Assembly (NCBI GenBank): GCA_951812335.1
Contig: OX638293.1
Location: forward strand, 1,286,731 to 1,350,730
DNA: 64,000 bases
From: Rhodothermales bacterium
GTDB taxonomy: Bacteria; Bacteroidota; Rhodothermia; Rhodothermales; VXPQ01
Direction: 5' to 3'
A model generated the notes under the pieces. The model did no database searches. It saw only the letters and a list, made by a program, of their open reading frames with translations, and had not been told where the DNA came from. Within the stretch, counting starts at the first letter, position 1, and the number at the start of each line of letters is the position of its first letter. Made by a program: the position numbers and the translations under genes. Of the stretch, positions 9,989-17,789 are shown piece after piece.

Positions 9989-10301
9989 GACGTAGGTAGC
10001 GTGTGCGTACGGATCGGATAGGGATACAGGGGTACGTGGTGAGATGTGCGGCGTAGTCGGATAAGGCACAGATCCGTTCTGCCTCGATCACGGACAATAT
10101 ACGCCGGCGGGAATATTGACGCCTGCGAAAAAAAATTGCGCAGCGAGGTCATGTTCGGGGGGTGTGCGGTGTCTTATGGCGCGGAAGCGGGGAACGACCC
10201 CGTAACGGGCCGGCTGTGAAGGGGCAAATCCGTGTCAGGTAGTTTGCGCCGGATCGGGAGCCGGTTTCGCTTATCTCAAACCCTGTTTGTGAGGTGGAAT
10301 T

Positions 10302-10490
10302 ATGAGGACTCTTTCATTAGAAGAAATGCAGCATCTGGGCGGCGTGTCGCGTTGCGGCAAGCTGACATCGTATATCGTGACCGGCTGCGCAGTGGTCGGC
10401 GCGGTGGTCGGGTTCAGCCGGTTGGGTTGGGGAGGTATCGTGGGCACTTCCCGCCGGTATGCCAGGGCCTGCCGGAGATTCTGCAGTTAG
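10302..10490 (+). CDS. Double-glycine leader precursor peptide 1 (bacteriocin-like)
   Basis: A 62-residue peptide with a strong Shine-Dalgarno (GAGGTGG, 5 bases before ATG). The leader MRTLSLEEMQHLGG has the pattern recognised by C39 peptidases: hydrophobic residues at -12, -7 and -4 and a Gly-Gly cleavage site. The predicted mature peptide (48 residues, starting VSRCGK) has four Cys (mature positions 4, 15, 43, 47), a glycine-rich hydrophobic middle (AVVGAVVGFSRLGWGGIVG) and a strongly basic tail (RRYARACRRFCS). Such features are typical of membrane-active class II bacteriocins or glycocins. It is the first gene of a locus with its own peptidase-containing exporter and thioredoxin. No lantibiotic, radical-SAM or YcaO modification enzyme is present. 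Family assignment is inference from leader plus context. Confidence 0.82.
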   Translation: MRTLSLEEMQHLGGVSRCGKLTSYIVTGCAVVGAVVGFSRLGWGGIVGTSRRYARACRRFCS

Positions 10491-10620
10491 CGACCGGGGC
10501 GTATGTGTTCTTGTTGCAAAAGCAAACAAGGCAAACGCGCAGTGTCGAAGCGGAGCAGTTTCTGAGGAATAGTTCGTGAGAAAAGGAAGCCGGGCGTCCG
10601 GTCGCATCAGTGAGGATAGT
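10491..10620 (+). promoter_or_regulatory. Short intergenic spacer with imperfect hairpin after precursor 1
   Basis: The 130 bases between precursor 1 and the glycosyltransferase-like gene contain an imperfect stem, TTGTTGC-AAAA-GCAAACAA (about 10513-10530), which could attenuate read-through from the precursor. There is no T-run, so termination efficiency is uncertain. Confidence 0.3.
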
Positions 10621-11478
10621 ATGGATCCGCAACGTGTCAGGCGGGCATTCGCTCGCGCCATGGAAGAACCGTCGGGAGAAAGGGTGTGTGTGGCGGCGCT
10701 GCTGAATCATCACGGCGTCGATAGCGATGGAATCCATGTATGCGGCGAATCCATGCTGGACCTGTACGAGGCGCTTTCGGACTCGGTGGATTCCGGAACG
10801 TGGCGCGGGTGGATCGACGACGGCATACCGACCTCGGAAAGCGCTGTCCGGGAAGAGGTGGCGCGTTATGGGGCGGACACTGCAGCGTTTCCCGATAAGC
10901 GCGGCGGGATATCGGCGATCGGTATTCCGACCCGTAATCGTGCGGGAAGCGTGCTTGCAGCGCTTCGGTCCTATCATACGAATGCGTCCATGCACGGGCG
11001 TCGTGTACGTTTCGTTGTTGCGGACAGCTCGTCCGCACCGGATCGGGAGCGGCTCGCATCTGCTTTGGATGTCTTGCGAAAAGATATCGATATCGAGGTG
11101 GAGCATCTCGACGAGGCTTGGCGGGCGAACCCGATACGCACGCTGGCGGACGAAACCGATTGTAGCCCCGACGTATTGCGTTTCGCACTCTACGGGTGCG
11201 AAACGTGCGGTACGAATTACGGGGCGAATCGGAATGCGCTCCTGCTGGCTACTGCGGGCGAGCTTTCCGTGCATGTCGATGACGATACGACCCTTCCTCT
11301 GTTCGAGGCGCCGGATACCCTGTCCGGCATAGCCTTTTCCTCGCAACCCGCTCCCAACGAGTACTGGTTCGGCGCTTGCGGTTGGGGGCCGACGGCGGCG
11401 AGCTTTATCGAAGTGCACGAAAGGCTTCCTGGGCGTCCGGTTGCGCGGCTGCCGGAGGAATCCGGTCGGGGCTTTTAG
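10621..11478 (+). CDS. GT2-type glycosyltransferase-like protein, short C-terminus
   Basis: 285 residues from an ATG with GAGG 5 bases upstream; an in-frame GTG at 10576 is a weaker alternative. Residues ~97-225 have the GT-A nucleotide-binding signature of family 2 glycosyltransferases: IGIPTRNRAG, FVVADSSSAPDR, the donor-helix segment YGANRNALLLATAG, and an acidic metal-binding motif VHVDDDTTLP (D-x-D). Only ~60 residues follow the D-x-D, fewer than most GT-A enzymes need for the acceptor site, so the protein may be truncated or the acceptor domain minimal. The N-terminal ~95 residues are unrecognised. It sits between two GG-leader peptides, as the glycosyltransferase does in glycocin clusters, so glycosylation of one or both precursors is the natural hypothesis. 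Confidence 0.68.
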   Translation: MDPQRVRRAFARAMEEPSGERVCVAALLNHHGVDSDGIHVCGESMLDLYEALSDSVDSGTWRGWIDDGIPTSESAVREEVARYGADTAAFPDKRGGISAIGIPTRNRAGSVLAALRSYHTNASMHGRRVRFVVADSSSAPDRERLASALDVLRKDIDIEVEHLDEAWRANPIRTLADETDCSPDVLRFALYGCETCGTNYGANRNALLLATAGELSVHVDDDTTLPLFEAPDTLSGIAFSSQPAPNEYWFGACGWGPTAASFIEVHERLPGRPVARLPEESGRGF

Positions 11479-11529
11479 ACGCTGCGCGGGTCGTTGCTAT
11501 TTCAAAATTCTTTTAACAAGGTTAAAGCC

Positions 11530-11703
11530 ATGAAAACTCTTGATGCTATCCGAATGGCCGCCATATCCGGCGGCATCGGGATCCCGTGCGACGGGAAATC
11601 CCCGCGATACCTTCTGGCCTGGTTTATATGCACGAGTACCGGCCCATTCAATCCAATGGGATTGGCAGGGAACGGCCTGTGCTATGCCCTCTGCGGAAGT
11701 TGA
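11530..11703 (+). CDS. Double-glycine leader precursor peptide 2 (bacteriocin-like)
   Basis: A 57-residue peptide whose leader MKTLDAIRMAAISGG ends in Gly-Gly. AAGG lies about 10 bases before the ATG at 11530; an in-frame upstream ATG at 11494 would extend the leader beyond the usual length. The predicted mature peptide (42 residues, starting IGIPCDGK) has four Cys at mature positions 5, 19, 36 and 40. It ends CYALCGS, so like precursor 1 it closes with a Cys-x3-Cys pair next to a terminal Ser. The middle is hydrophobic and aromatic (YLLAWFICTSTGPFNPMG). With precursor 1 it could form a two-peptide bacteriocin, or they may be independent products of one exporter. Confidence 0.82.
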   Translation: MKTLDAIRMAAISGGIGIPCDGKSPRYLLAWFICTSTGPFNPMGLAGNGLCYALCGS

Positions 11704-11711
11704 CGGGCGGT

Positions 11712-11740
11712 GGGGGCGGATACCGAATGTATCCGCCCCC
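11712..11740 (+). terminator. Perfect 12-bp stem-loop after precursor 2 (attenuator/terminator)
   Basis: GGGGGCGGATAC, loop CGAAT, GTATCCGCCCCC: a perfect 12-bp stem 8 bases after the precursor 2 stop codon, with a T-rich tract (TCTTTTCCCCTTTTAC) starting about 14 bases further on. Placed between the precursors and the transporter genes, it could act as a partial terminator that favours precursor mRNA, or as a 3' stabiliser. Confidence 0.75.
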
Positions 11741-11805
11741 GAATCCCTGATGGTCTTTTCCCCTTTTACAAATAGGTCCCACGAGATACAGGAAAGGAAT
11801 CTGCA

Positions 11806-12480
11806 ATGACATTCGGAAACGATACGGCGCGTGCTGCGCTACCTTCCAGCGGGTGGGCTTTGCCCGCCGACAGTACGGCGAAAAAAAGCCCTGACAAATG
11901 GTTGTTCTGGTTGCTTCCGTTCTGCTACGCGGTGCTGTACGCTATGATCAATTGGATAAGCGACGAATACGTGCAGGCGCCGCCAGCCGAAACGGGTATT
12001 CCGCAACTTCCTCGGGCAAGCGGATCGCTCCGCTGGATAGGGTATGCGTTTACGCCGCTGTACGTGTTCATGAAGATCGGTTTTACGACGGTGTGCCTTG
12101 CCCTGGGCGCTGCCGTTATAACATGGAACGTGCGTTTTTCCAGTCTTTTCCATGCTGCCTCCCTGGCCGAGGTCGTATGGATTGCAGCCGCGCTTACACA
12201 TCTTGCCTGGGCGCTCGTTTTTCCGGATACAAGCACGTTTTTTTATCCGCTTTCCGCCGTGAATCTCGTGGAAATCGACCAGGGCAATATGTGGGCTGTG
12301 TATCTCTTGCGAACCCTGAACCTGTTTGAGGTTGCGTACGCAGCGGCGCTGGTGTACGCGATTCGCCTCGTTACCGACAGACCCCCGCATAACGTCACGC
12401 TGCTGGTTGTGGTCTCCTATGGCGGCGGCACGGCGCTCCTTGTCGCCGGATTCACGTTTTTCCTTCTTTCCGTTTTTTGA
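11806..12480 (+). CDS. Five-helix membrane protein of the peptide locus, function unknown
   Basis: 224 residues with a good Shine-Dalgarno (AGGAAAGGAA) and about five predicted transmembrane helices (around residues 32-50, 82-104, 116-136, 165-187, 198-222). I do not recognise the family with certainty; the arrangement is reminiscent of Yip1-like polytopic proteins. Its place between the precursor genes and the thioredoxin/exporter pair, ending 12 bases before the thioredoxin gene, makes it part of the operon. The likely roles are immunity (many bacteriocin immunity proteins are small polytopic membrane proteins) or export accessory. No catalytic motif is visible. Confidence 0.6.
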   Translation: MTFGNDTARAALPSSGWALPADSTAKKSPDKWLFWLLPFCYAVLYAMINWISDEYVQAPPAETGIPQLPRASGSLRWIGYAFTPLYVFMKIGFTTVCLALGAAVITWNVRFSSLFHAASLAEVVWIAAALTHLAWALVFPDTSTFFYPLSAVNLVEIDQGNMWAVYLLRTLNLFEVAYAAALVYAIRLVTDRPPHNVTLLVVVSYGGGTALLVAGFTFFLLSVF

Positions 12481-12492
12481 GGGTAGTGCGCG

Positions 12493-13020
12493 ATGAAGAA
12501 GATCGGAGCCGTTTTGGCTATAGCGGCGATGCTCGGCGTTGTGGCGTGGCTTGGAGTGCAGGCCCGCGATATAAGGAACGAACGTCTCGAAGCAGCAGAA
12601 CGTCGCCTCCAGCTTCCGGAAGTGTATCTCGTGAATCTGCAAGGGGTGCTTGTACCCTTGCGCTCCGTCGGGGGGCAAAGCGTCGTGCTCGTATTCTTTA
12701 CGACCACCTGCGAGTACTGCCGTGCGGAATTGCACGCGTTCCGCGAAAAGGCGGCGCTTCTGAAAGGACATGACGTGTTTTTCGTGGCTTGGGAGGAGCG
12801 CAACGCGGTAGGGGGGTTTGCCCGGGAAACAGGAATCGACGCGGTGCCCTGGTTCAACGTGCTCCGGGATACGGCCTCGGTGCTTGGCGAAGAACTGGGC
12901 ATCGATGTGGTGCCGACAACACTCGTATACGGTCCGGATGGGCGCCTGCGCAAGGCGTTCGAGGGTCTTGCGGCGGTCGGGAAAATTGCGGAAGCCGCTG
13001 CGGGGGAAGACAGGCCATGA
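12493..13020 (+). CDS. Membrane-anchored thioredoxin-fold protein (TlpA/BdbA-like)
   Basis: 175 residues: one N-terminal anchor helix (IGAVLAIAAMLGVVAWLGV), then a periplasmic thioredoxin/redoxin domain with VVLVFFTTTCEYC (CEYC active site, Cys73 and Cys76) and the cis-proline region IDVVPTTLVYG. In a locus whose two precursors each carry four Cys, it is well placed to form or isomerise their disulfides after export, as BdbA does for sublancin. Its stop overlaps the exporter start (ATGA at 13017-13020), so the two are translationally coupled. Confidence 0.85.
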   Translation: MKKIGAVLAIAAMLGVVAWLGVQARDIRNERLEAAERRLQLPEVYLVNLQGVLVPLRSVGGQSVVLVFFTTTCEYCRAELHAFREKAALLKGHDVFFVAWEERNAVGGFARETGIDAVPWFNVLRDTASVLGEELGIDVVPTTLVYGPDGRLRKAFEGLAAVGKIAEAAAGEDRP

Positions 13021-15179
13021 TTCGGAGCGACAACCTCCGCAGAGAAACGATAAAGCGGGTGACAAAGTCGATCGTCCGGCAACTCGACCAGTCCGATTGC
13101 GGGGTGGCTTGCCTTGCCTGGATCGTCCGTTTTTTCGGAGGCGAGGAAACCATGGAGAGGCTGCGTAGCCTCAGCGGCACCATGTCGCAGGGCGCCACCC
13201 TACTGGGTCTGCACCAGGCGGCGGGTAAAATCGGTCTTAGGTCGGAGCCCTACGAGGCGGGGATGGACGACCTTGCCGCGCTGGAGGCGCCGGCGGTGCT
13301 GCATGTAGTGCTGAACGGTGTTCGCCAGCATTACGTGATTCTCTTCGGGTGTTTCGGGGATGGCTTTCTGATTGGCGACCCGGAGGCTGGTCTTGTCTGG
13401 TATGACGCCGGGGAACTCGAAAAAATATGGGAGAGCAGAGCGCTCCTGCTGTTGCGTCCGGGCAACGGATTCGTGACTCGAAAGCGCCGGGCATCGGCCA
13501 AGCGGAAATGGTTGCGGGACGCTATCCGGGAAGACATGCGTCCCCTTGCTCTGTCGGTTGCGCTTGGCGGTCTTGTGTCTGTATTCGGTCTCGCGATAGC
13601 CTTCTTTTCCAAGACGCTCATCGACGACATACTCCCGCAACGGAACGTGGAGCAGCTTGCGGCCGGGCTGGCGCTTCTTTTCCTGGTGCTGACGGCGCAG
13701 GCGGGTATGGGCATCGTCCGGCAATTGCTTCTTCTGGGGCAGGCTCGCGCGTTCAATAACCGTATCACGAGGCGATTTCTCGACGATTTGCTTCGTCTTC
13801 CCTACACCTTTTTCAGTTCTCGGAAGACGGGAGACCTGATTGCCCGCCTGAACGACACCGAACGGCTTCAACAAACCGTAACGCATGTGCTGGGCGGCGT
13901 AGTCATCGAGGCGCTGGTCCTCGTTGCAGGGATGGCATTCATCTTTGCCCACAGCCCGGAGATTGCCGGAGCGGTAGCTCTTGCGCTCCTGTTTTTCATT
14001 CTGGTGTCCCGGCATTTTCACCGGCCTATCGCGAAGGGGCAGCAGCGCATCATGACGGCGCACTCGTTGAACAAGAGCGGGTATGTCGAAGCCATCCGGG
14101 GTATCGAGGCGATCAAGTCGGCCAATGCCGAATCGGTGTTTACCCGGCTGATGCGCGATACGTACACCCACCTGCAGGAAGAAATTTTCCGCTTGGGCCG
14201 GGTTGCCGTACGGTTCGGCGGTGTGCTGGCGATAGCCGGCGCCCTGATTGTTACTGGCGTACTTGCGTGGGCATCGCTGCTTGTGCTCGGCGACGCCATG
14301 GGCATGGGAGCGATGGTCGCCATCCTGCAAATGATCGGGATGATCGTACCGAGCGCCCAGGCACTGGCCACGGCGAACGTGGATTTTCAGGAGGCTAAGG
14401 TGGCATTCGACCGGATCTATCAGTTTACCTCGCTCAGTCCCGAATACGACATTGCGGAAGAGGCCGAAAAGAGTCCTGTCGATTTTGTACGCCGTCTTGA
14501 GGCGCGCCGCGTTACCTTCAGCTACCCCGGTCAGCTGACCTTGCTCGGCGATGTTTCGTTTACCTGCCATTCCGGGGAGCTCGTGTTGATTGTCGGGAGC
14601 ACGGGATCCGGCAAATCTTCGCTATTGCGCATGTTGCAGCGCCTTGCCGTACCCGAATCGGGAGAGGTGCTGGTTAACGGGTGCGACTGGAACGAATTTT
14701 CCGTTACCGGATGGCGGGATATTCTTGGTGTCGTGCCTCAGAATGTCCGGATATTCAGCGGTACGCTGGTCGACAATATCCGGCTGGGTCTTGCGCTCGA
14801 TCCGAAGGAAGCCATACGGAAATGCGAGGAGCTCGGACTTTCCGATTTTTTCGAGATGTTGCCCGGTGGGTACCTGACCCTTGTGGGAGAAGGGGGCGCT
14901 GCGCTTTCCGGCGGACAGCAGCAGCTGGTAGGTATGGCGCGGGCGCTGGTGCGCGATTCGCAAGTGCTCCTTCTCGACGAGCCTACTTCCGCCATGGACA
15001 GCACTACGGCGCAGCAGGCAATGGATGTGCTGGATCGCTATCGAAAGGACTGCATTGCGATCGTGGCTTCGCATTCGGCTGCGTTCCTGCCTCGGGCAGA
15101 TCGCGTATATCGCATCGAGCAGGGGGTATTCCGTCCGGATTTCGCGCCGCTTGACCGGTTCCGGCCGGCCGGGAGCTGA
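13017..15179 (+). CDS. Peptidase-containing ABC exporter (C39 bacteriocin-processing transporter)
   Basis: 720 residues with the full PCAT layout. (1) An N-terminal C39 peptidase: QLDQSDCGVACLAW with catalytic Cys28, His105 in QHYVILFG, Asp near 121 in IGDPEAG. (2) A six-helix type-I ABC membrane domain, residues ~165-450. (3) A nucleotide-binding domain with Walker A GSTGSGKSS (~526), signature LSGGQQQ (~630) and Walker B LLLDEPTSAMD (~652). Such proteins cleave Gly-Gly leaders and export the mature peptide with ATP. The start at 13017 is set by the ATGA overlap with the thioredoxin gene. No HlyD-type adaptor is in the window. This gene makes the assignment of the two small upstream ORFs as exported peptides strong. 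Confidence 0.95.
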   Translation: MIRSDNLRRETIKRVTKSIVRQLDQSDCGVACLAWIVRFFGGEETMERLRSLSGTMSQGATLLGLHQAAGKIGLRSEPYEAGMDDLAALEAPAVLHVVLNGVRQHYVILFGCFGDGFLIGDPEAGLVWYDAGELEKIWESRALLLLRPGNGFVTRKRRASAKRKWLRDAIREDMRPLALSVALGGLVSVFGLAIAFFSKTLIDDILPQRNVEQLAAGLALLFLVLTAQAGMGIVRQLLLLGQARAFNNRITRRFLDDLLRLPYTFFSSRKTGDLIARLNDTERLQQTVTHVLGGVVIEALVLVAGMAFIFAHSPEIAGAVALALLFFILVSRHFHRPIAKGQQRIMTAHSLNKSGYVEAIRGIEAIKSANAESVFTRLMRDTYTHLQEEIFRLGRVAVRFGGVLAIAGALIVTGVLAWASLLVLGDAMGMGAMVAILQMIGMIVPSAQALATANVDFQEAKVAFDRIYQFTSLSPEYDIAEEAEKSPVDFVRRLEARRVTFSYPGQLTLLGDVSFTCHSGELVLIVGSTGSGKSSLLRMLQRLAVPESGEVLVNGCDWNEFSVTGWRDILGVVPQNVRIFSGTLVDNIRLGLALDPKEAIRKCEELGLSDFFEMLPGGYLTLVGEGGAALSGGQQQLVGMARALVRDSQVLLLDEPTSAMDSTTAQQAMDVLDRYRKDCIAIVASHSAAFLPRADRVYRIEQGVFRPDFAPLDRFRPAGS

Positions 15180-15196
15180 CCTGCGCGCCGTGCCCC

Positions 15197-17095
15197 TTAC
15201 CCCCGAATCAGGATCATGGCCGTTCGTGGAGGCAGCTCCAGCGTGAGCTGGCCGTTCTCCGACTGCACGGAGGTTTCCGGCGCCAGCGCATCCGTGAAGC
15301 TTCCTTTGATCGCGATATCCGCCGTGTGCGCTTCTTCCGAGGCGTTGAACACCACCAGAGCGGCTTCGTCTTCCCAGGTTCGGACATAGGCGAGCAGTCG
15401 CTGGGCGTCGTCGGCCAGCGCATAATCGAGTTCCCCGCGCACGAACAGGTCCATGTGCGCCTTGCGGATGCGCGCAAGGTCCTGGTAGAACGCATACAAG
15501 TCCATGTCCGGCGCGACCTGGTCCGTCCGTCGGGGCGTTTCGTGGGGCATCGTGCGTTCGTCCTCATAGGTAAGATCGTCCCACACCAGCGGTTTGCGGC
15601 AGTCGGGATCGTCCGCGCCCCACATGCCCACTTCGTCGCCGTTCCAGATATGCGGCGCGCCGTAATACGTAAACTGCTGGGTCAGCAGCAGGCGCCGCAC
15701 GGCGTCGGTCCGTTCGTCCGGACGGTCGATCTTGTATTCGGGATTGCCTCGGGGGTGGGCCTGGTATTTGTACTTCGTCTGGTTGTTGTAGAGCGAGGTT
15801 CCGAGGCGCGGGGCATCGTGGCTGGCGCCGAGATTCATCATGGCCTCGAGATGCGCCCGGTCGATCCCGCTTTCCACGGAATCGAGGTGGGCGATATACC
15901 CGGTTGCCGTAAGGTGGGGCGGCGCTTCGGCGAAGAAGCTCCGGGTGGGCATGTACCAGCGGTAATTCATCACCGCATCGAACACATCGCCCTTGATGTA
16001 GGGGCGGGGGTTGGCCATGTGATCCGGCCAGTCCTCCCACCATACCTCGCCCACGAGATAGGCGTCCGGATTGATGTCGTGCACGAAGGCCCGGTAGTCG
16101 CGCCAGAACCCCATGGGCACCTGCTCCGCCACGTCCAGGCGGAAGCCGTCTATGCCGTCGCTTGGATCGCCGTCCCCGTTCGGGTCCATCCAGCGCCTCG
16201 TCACATGATATACATGCTGTTTCACGGCGGGGTGGAGGTTGCCCCCGTCGTGGCCTTTCGTCTCCACATCGACTTTTTTCAGGTTAGGAAGCGTGGATAC
16301 GCCGGCCCAGCCCTGGTATTCGAATTCGTTTTCCTCGGTGTCCGGGTCGTCGAATTGTACGATTTCATACCAGTCCGCGTAGGGCGAGGCGGCCTGGTTC
16401 TCCAGGATGTCCTTCCAGGCCCAGAACGTAATCCCCGTGTGATTCCACGAGTAATCGAGGATGATGCGTATGCCCCGCTCGTGCAAGGCGTCGACGAGTT
16501 CCAGGAAAAGCAGGTCCGCCGAGGTCCATTGCCAGGTGTCGGGATCGACCGGGTTTTCCTCCGCCATGATGGCGGCGTCCCCTTCGGGGTCCGGCCCGAA
16601 GTTGCGGTCGATATGCCGGTAGTTCCGGGCGTCGTACTTGTGCAGCGACGGCGCATCGTTGATCGGATTGATATACAGCGCCGTCACGCCCAGCTCCTCC
16701 AGATAGTCGAGCCGGTCCAGCACGCCTTGCAGGTCGCCTCCGTACCGCCTTGCCTGCACGGTCCGGTAGAACTCCTCCCCGGAGGCTATGGCCCAGTCCT
16801 CCTGCTGGTACCAGTCATGCGTCCACGGAGTGGGGCGCCATCCTTCGAACGGCCTGTTGGGATACGACCCCAGCGTGTTCTCGAAGACGGGATCGTTGGA
16901 CGGGTCGCCGTTGCGGAATCGCTCCATGAAAATCTGATACCAGATCGCCTCGCGGCTCCATTCGGGCACGCTGGCCAGGTCGTCGGAGGCCGTCACGGAT
17001 TCGTCCGTGCTGTTTCCTCCGGCCTCCGCCTGGCAGGACAGCCCGGTGATGGCAAGCAATACAGCGAGTAAGACGGTCAGGGTGCGGGTTTCCAT
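15197..17095 (-). CDS. GH13 alpha-amylase-family lipoprotein (neopullulanase/cyclomaltodextrinase-like)
   Basis: About 632 residues from the ATG at 17095, chosen because it puts the lipoprotein signal at the N-terminus (LLAVLLAITGLSCQAEAGG, lipobox LSC); in-frame ATGs at 17125 and 17170 are possible. The (beta/alpha)8 barrel opens with WYQIFMERFRNGDPSND. The catalytic triad is visible: nucleophile Asp in GFRLDVAEQ (~318), acid/base Glu in LVGEVWWEDW (~347), and the third Asp in GASHDAPRL (~427). The product would be an outer-surface or periplasmic enzyme hydrolysing maltodextrins or pullulan. It is convergent with the exporter gene 17 bases away, and its promoter region carries a 24-bp palindrome. 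Confidence 0.9.
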   Translation of the reverse strand: METRTLTVLLAVLLAITGLSCQAEAGGNSTDESVTASDDLASVPEWSREAIWYQIFMERFRNGDPSNDPVFENTLGSYPNRPFEGWRPTPWTHDWYQQEDWAIASGEEFYRTVQARRYGGDLQGVLDRLDYLEELGVTALYINPINDAPSLHKYDARNYRHIDRNFGPDPEGDAAIMAEENPVDPDTWQWTSADLLFLELVDALHERGIRIILDYSWNHTGITFWAWKDILENQAASPYADWYEIVQFDDPDTEENEFEYQGWAGVSTLPNLKKVDVETKGHDGGNLHPAVKQHVYHVTRRWMDPNGDGDPSDGIDGFRLDVAEQVPMGFWRDYRAFVHDINPDAYLVGEVWWEDWPDHMANPRPYIKGDVFDAVMNYRWYMPTRSFFAEAPPHLTATGYIAHLDSVESGIDRAHLEAMMNLGASHDAPRLGTSLYNNQTKYKYQAHPRGNPEYKIDRPDERTDAVRRLLLTQQFTYYGAPHIWNGDEVGMWGADDPDCRKPLVWDDLTYEDERTMPHETPRRTDQVAPDMDLYAFYQDLARIRKAHMDLFVRGELDYALADDAQRLLAYVRTWEDEAALVVFNASEEAHTADIAIKGSFTDALAPETSVQSENGQLTLELPPRTAMILIRG

Positions 17096-17174
17096 AGTGC
17101 TACAGGGCGTGGTGGGGTGTTTCATAGCGATGCGCCGGTCATGGTTCCCGGAGGTACGGGGGGACGACATGATA

Positions 17175-17198
17175 ATCTACCATATGCATATGGTAGAT
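17175..17198. promoter_or_regulatory. Perfect 24-bp palindrome upstream of GH13 lipoprotein gene
   Basis: Half-site ATCTACCATATG followed directly by its exact reverse complement CATATGGTAGAT, centred at 17186/17187. It lies 50-80 bases upstream of the candidate start codons of the GH13 gene, the position expected for an operator of a LacI- or GntR-type sugar regulator. No regulator gene is in the window. Confidence 0.6.
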
Positions 17199-17255
17199 AC
17201 CATACATCATGGCTCCGTGCGATGTGGCGAGATGGCGCATTTATAAATATTCATA

Positions 17256-17460
17256 GGATGCTCTGATTAAATCCGCAAAGATTCAGAGGCTGAAAGGGGC
17301 GTGCTGGCAAGGAATGACGAAGCAATGTGGTAGGCCCCACATAATGAGGAATGACGCGGTCAGCGCGTCTCTGTCTGCCTCCCGAAGGGCGCTTCACGGC
17401 CGAGACGACCCGAATCCGCCGTGTTTTTCGCTGATTCCGACGATGCAAGCATACCATTAT
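17256..17460 (+). repeat. 254-bp TIR repeat, copy a (right end missing)
   Basis: Starts GGATGCTCTGATTAA and follows the left and central parts of the repeat (GCTGGCAAGGAATGACGAAG, then CCCCACATAATGAGGAATGA). The right end is replaced by unrelated sequence just before copy b begins. Confidence 0.8.
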
Positions 17461-17714
17461 GGATACTCTGATTAAGTCCGCAAAGCTCAGAGGCTTGCGA
17501 GGGGCGGGCTGGCAAGGAGTGACGAAGCAGTGTGGCAGGCCCCACACAATGAGGAATGACGCGGCCAGCGTTCTTCTCGCAGCCTCCCGGAGGGCGCGTC
17601 ACGTCTGCGATGCCCCGAATTCGCAGTGCTTCCTCTGATTCCGACGGTGGAATCATGACAACCTGTACTTGCGAACGTGACGCGCTGAGCGAAGCGGTTT
17701 TGGTCAGAGTATCC
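17461..17714 (+). repeat. 254-bp TIR repeat, copy b (full length)
   Basis: Full-length copy of exactly 254 bases. The left terminus is GGATACTCTGATTAAG and the right terminus TTTTGGTCAGAGTATCC, which are inverted repeats of each other with a few mismatches. The centre contains the imperfect palindrome TGTGGCAGGCCCCACACA. There is no transposase gene, so it behaves like a non-autonomous miniature element. Confidence 0.85.
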
Positions 17715-17771
17715 ATAGTCTTTACGCGTGAAAGTGAAGCGCTGAGCAAAGTGGTTTTGATCAGAGCATCC
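17715..17771 (+). repeat. 254-bp TIR repeat, copy c (right end only)
   Basis: Only the terminal ~57 bases are present (GTGAAAGTGAAGCGCTGAG, then GTGGTTTTGATCAGAGCATC), directly abutting copy b. Confidence 0.7.
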
Positions 17772-17789
17772 CATAATACACCGGTTCGA

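Noticed and set aside
10302-15179. Lanthipeptide, sactipeptide or thiopeptide cluster
   Set aside because: No LanM/LanB/LanC, radical-SAM or YcaO gene is present; only a GT2-like gene and a thioredoxin accompany the precursors.
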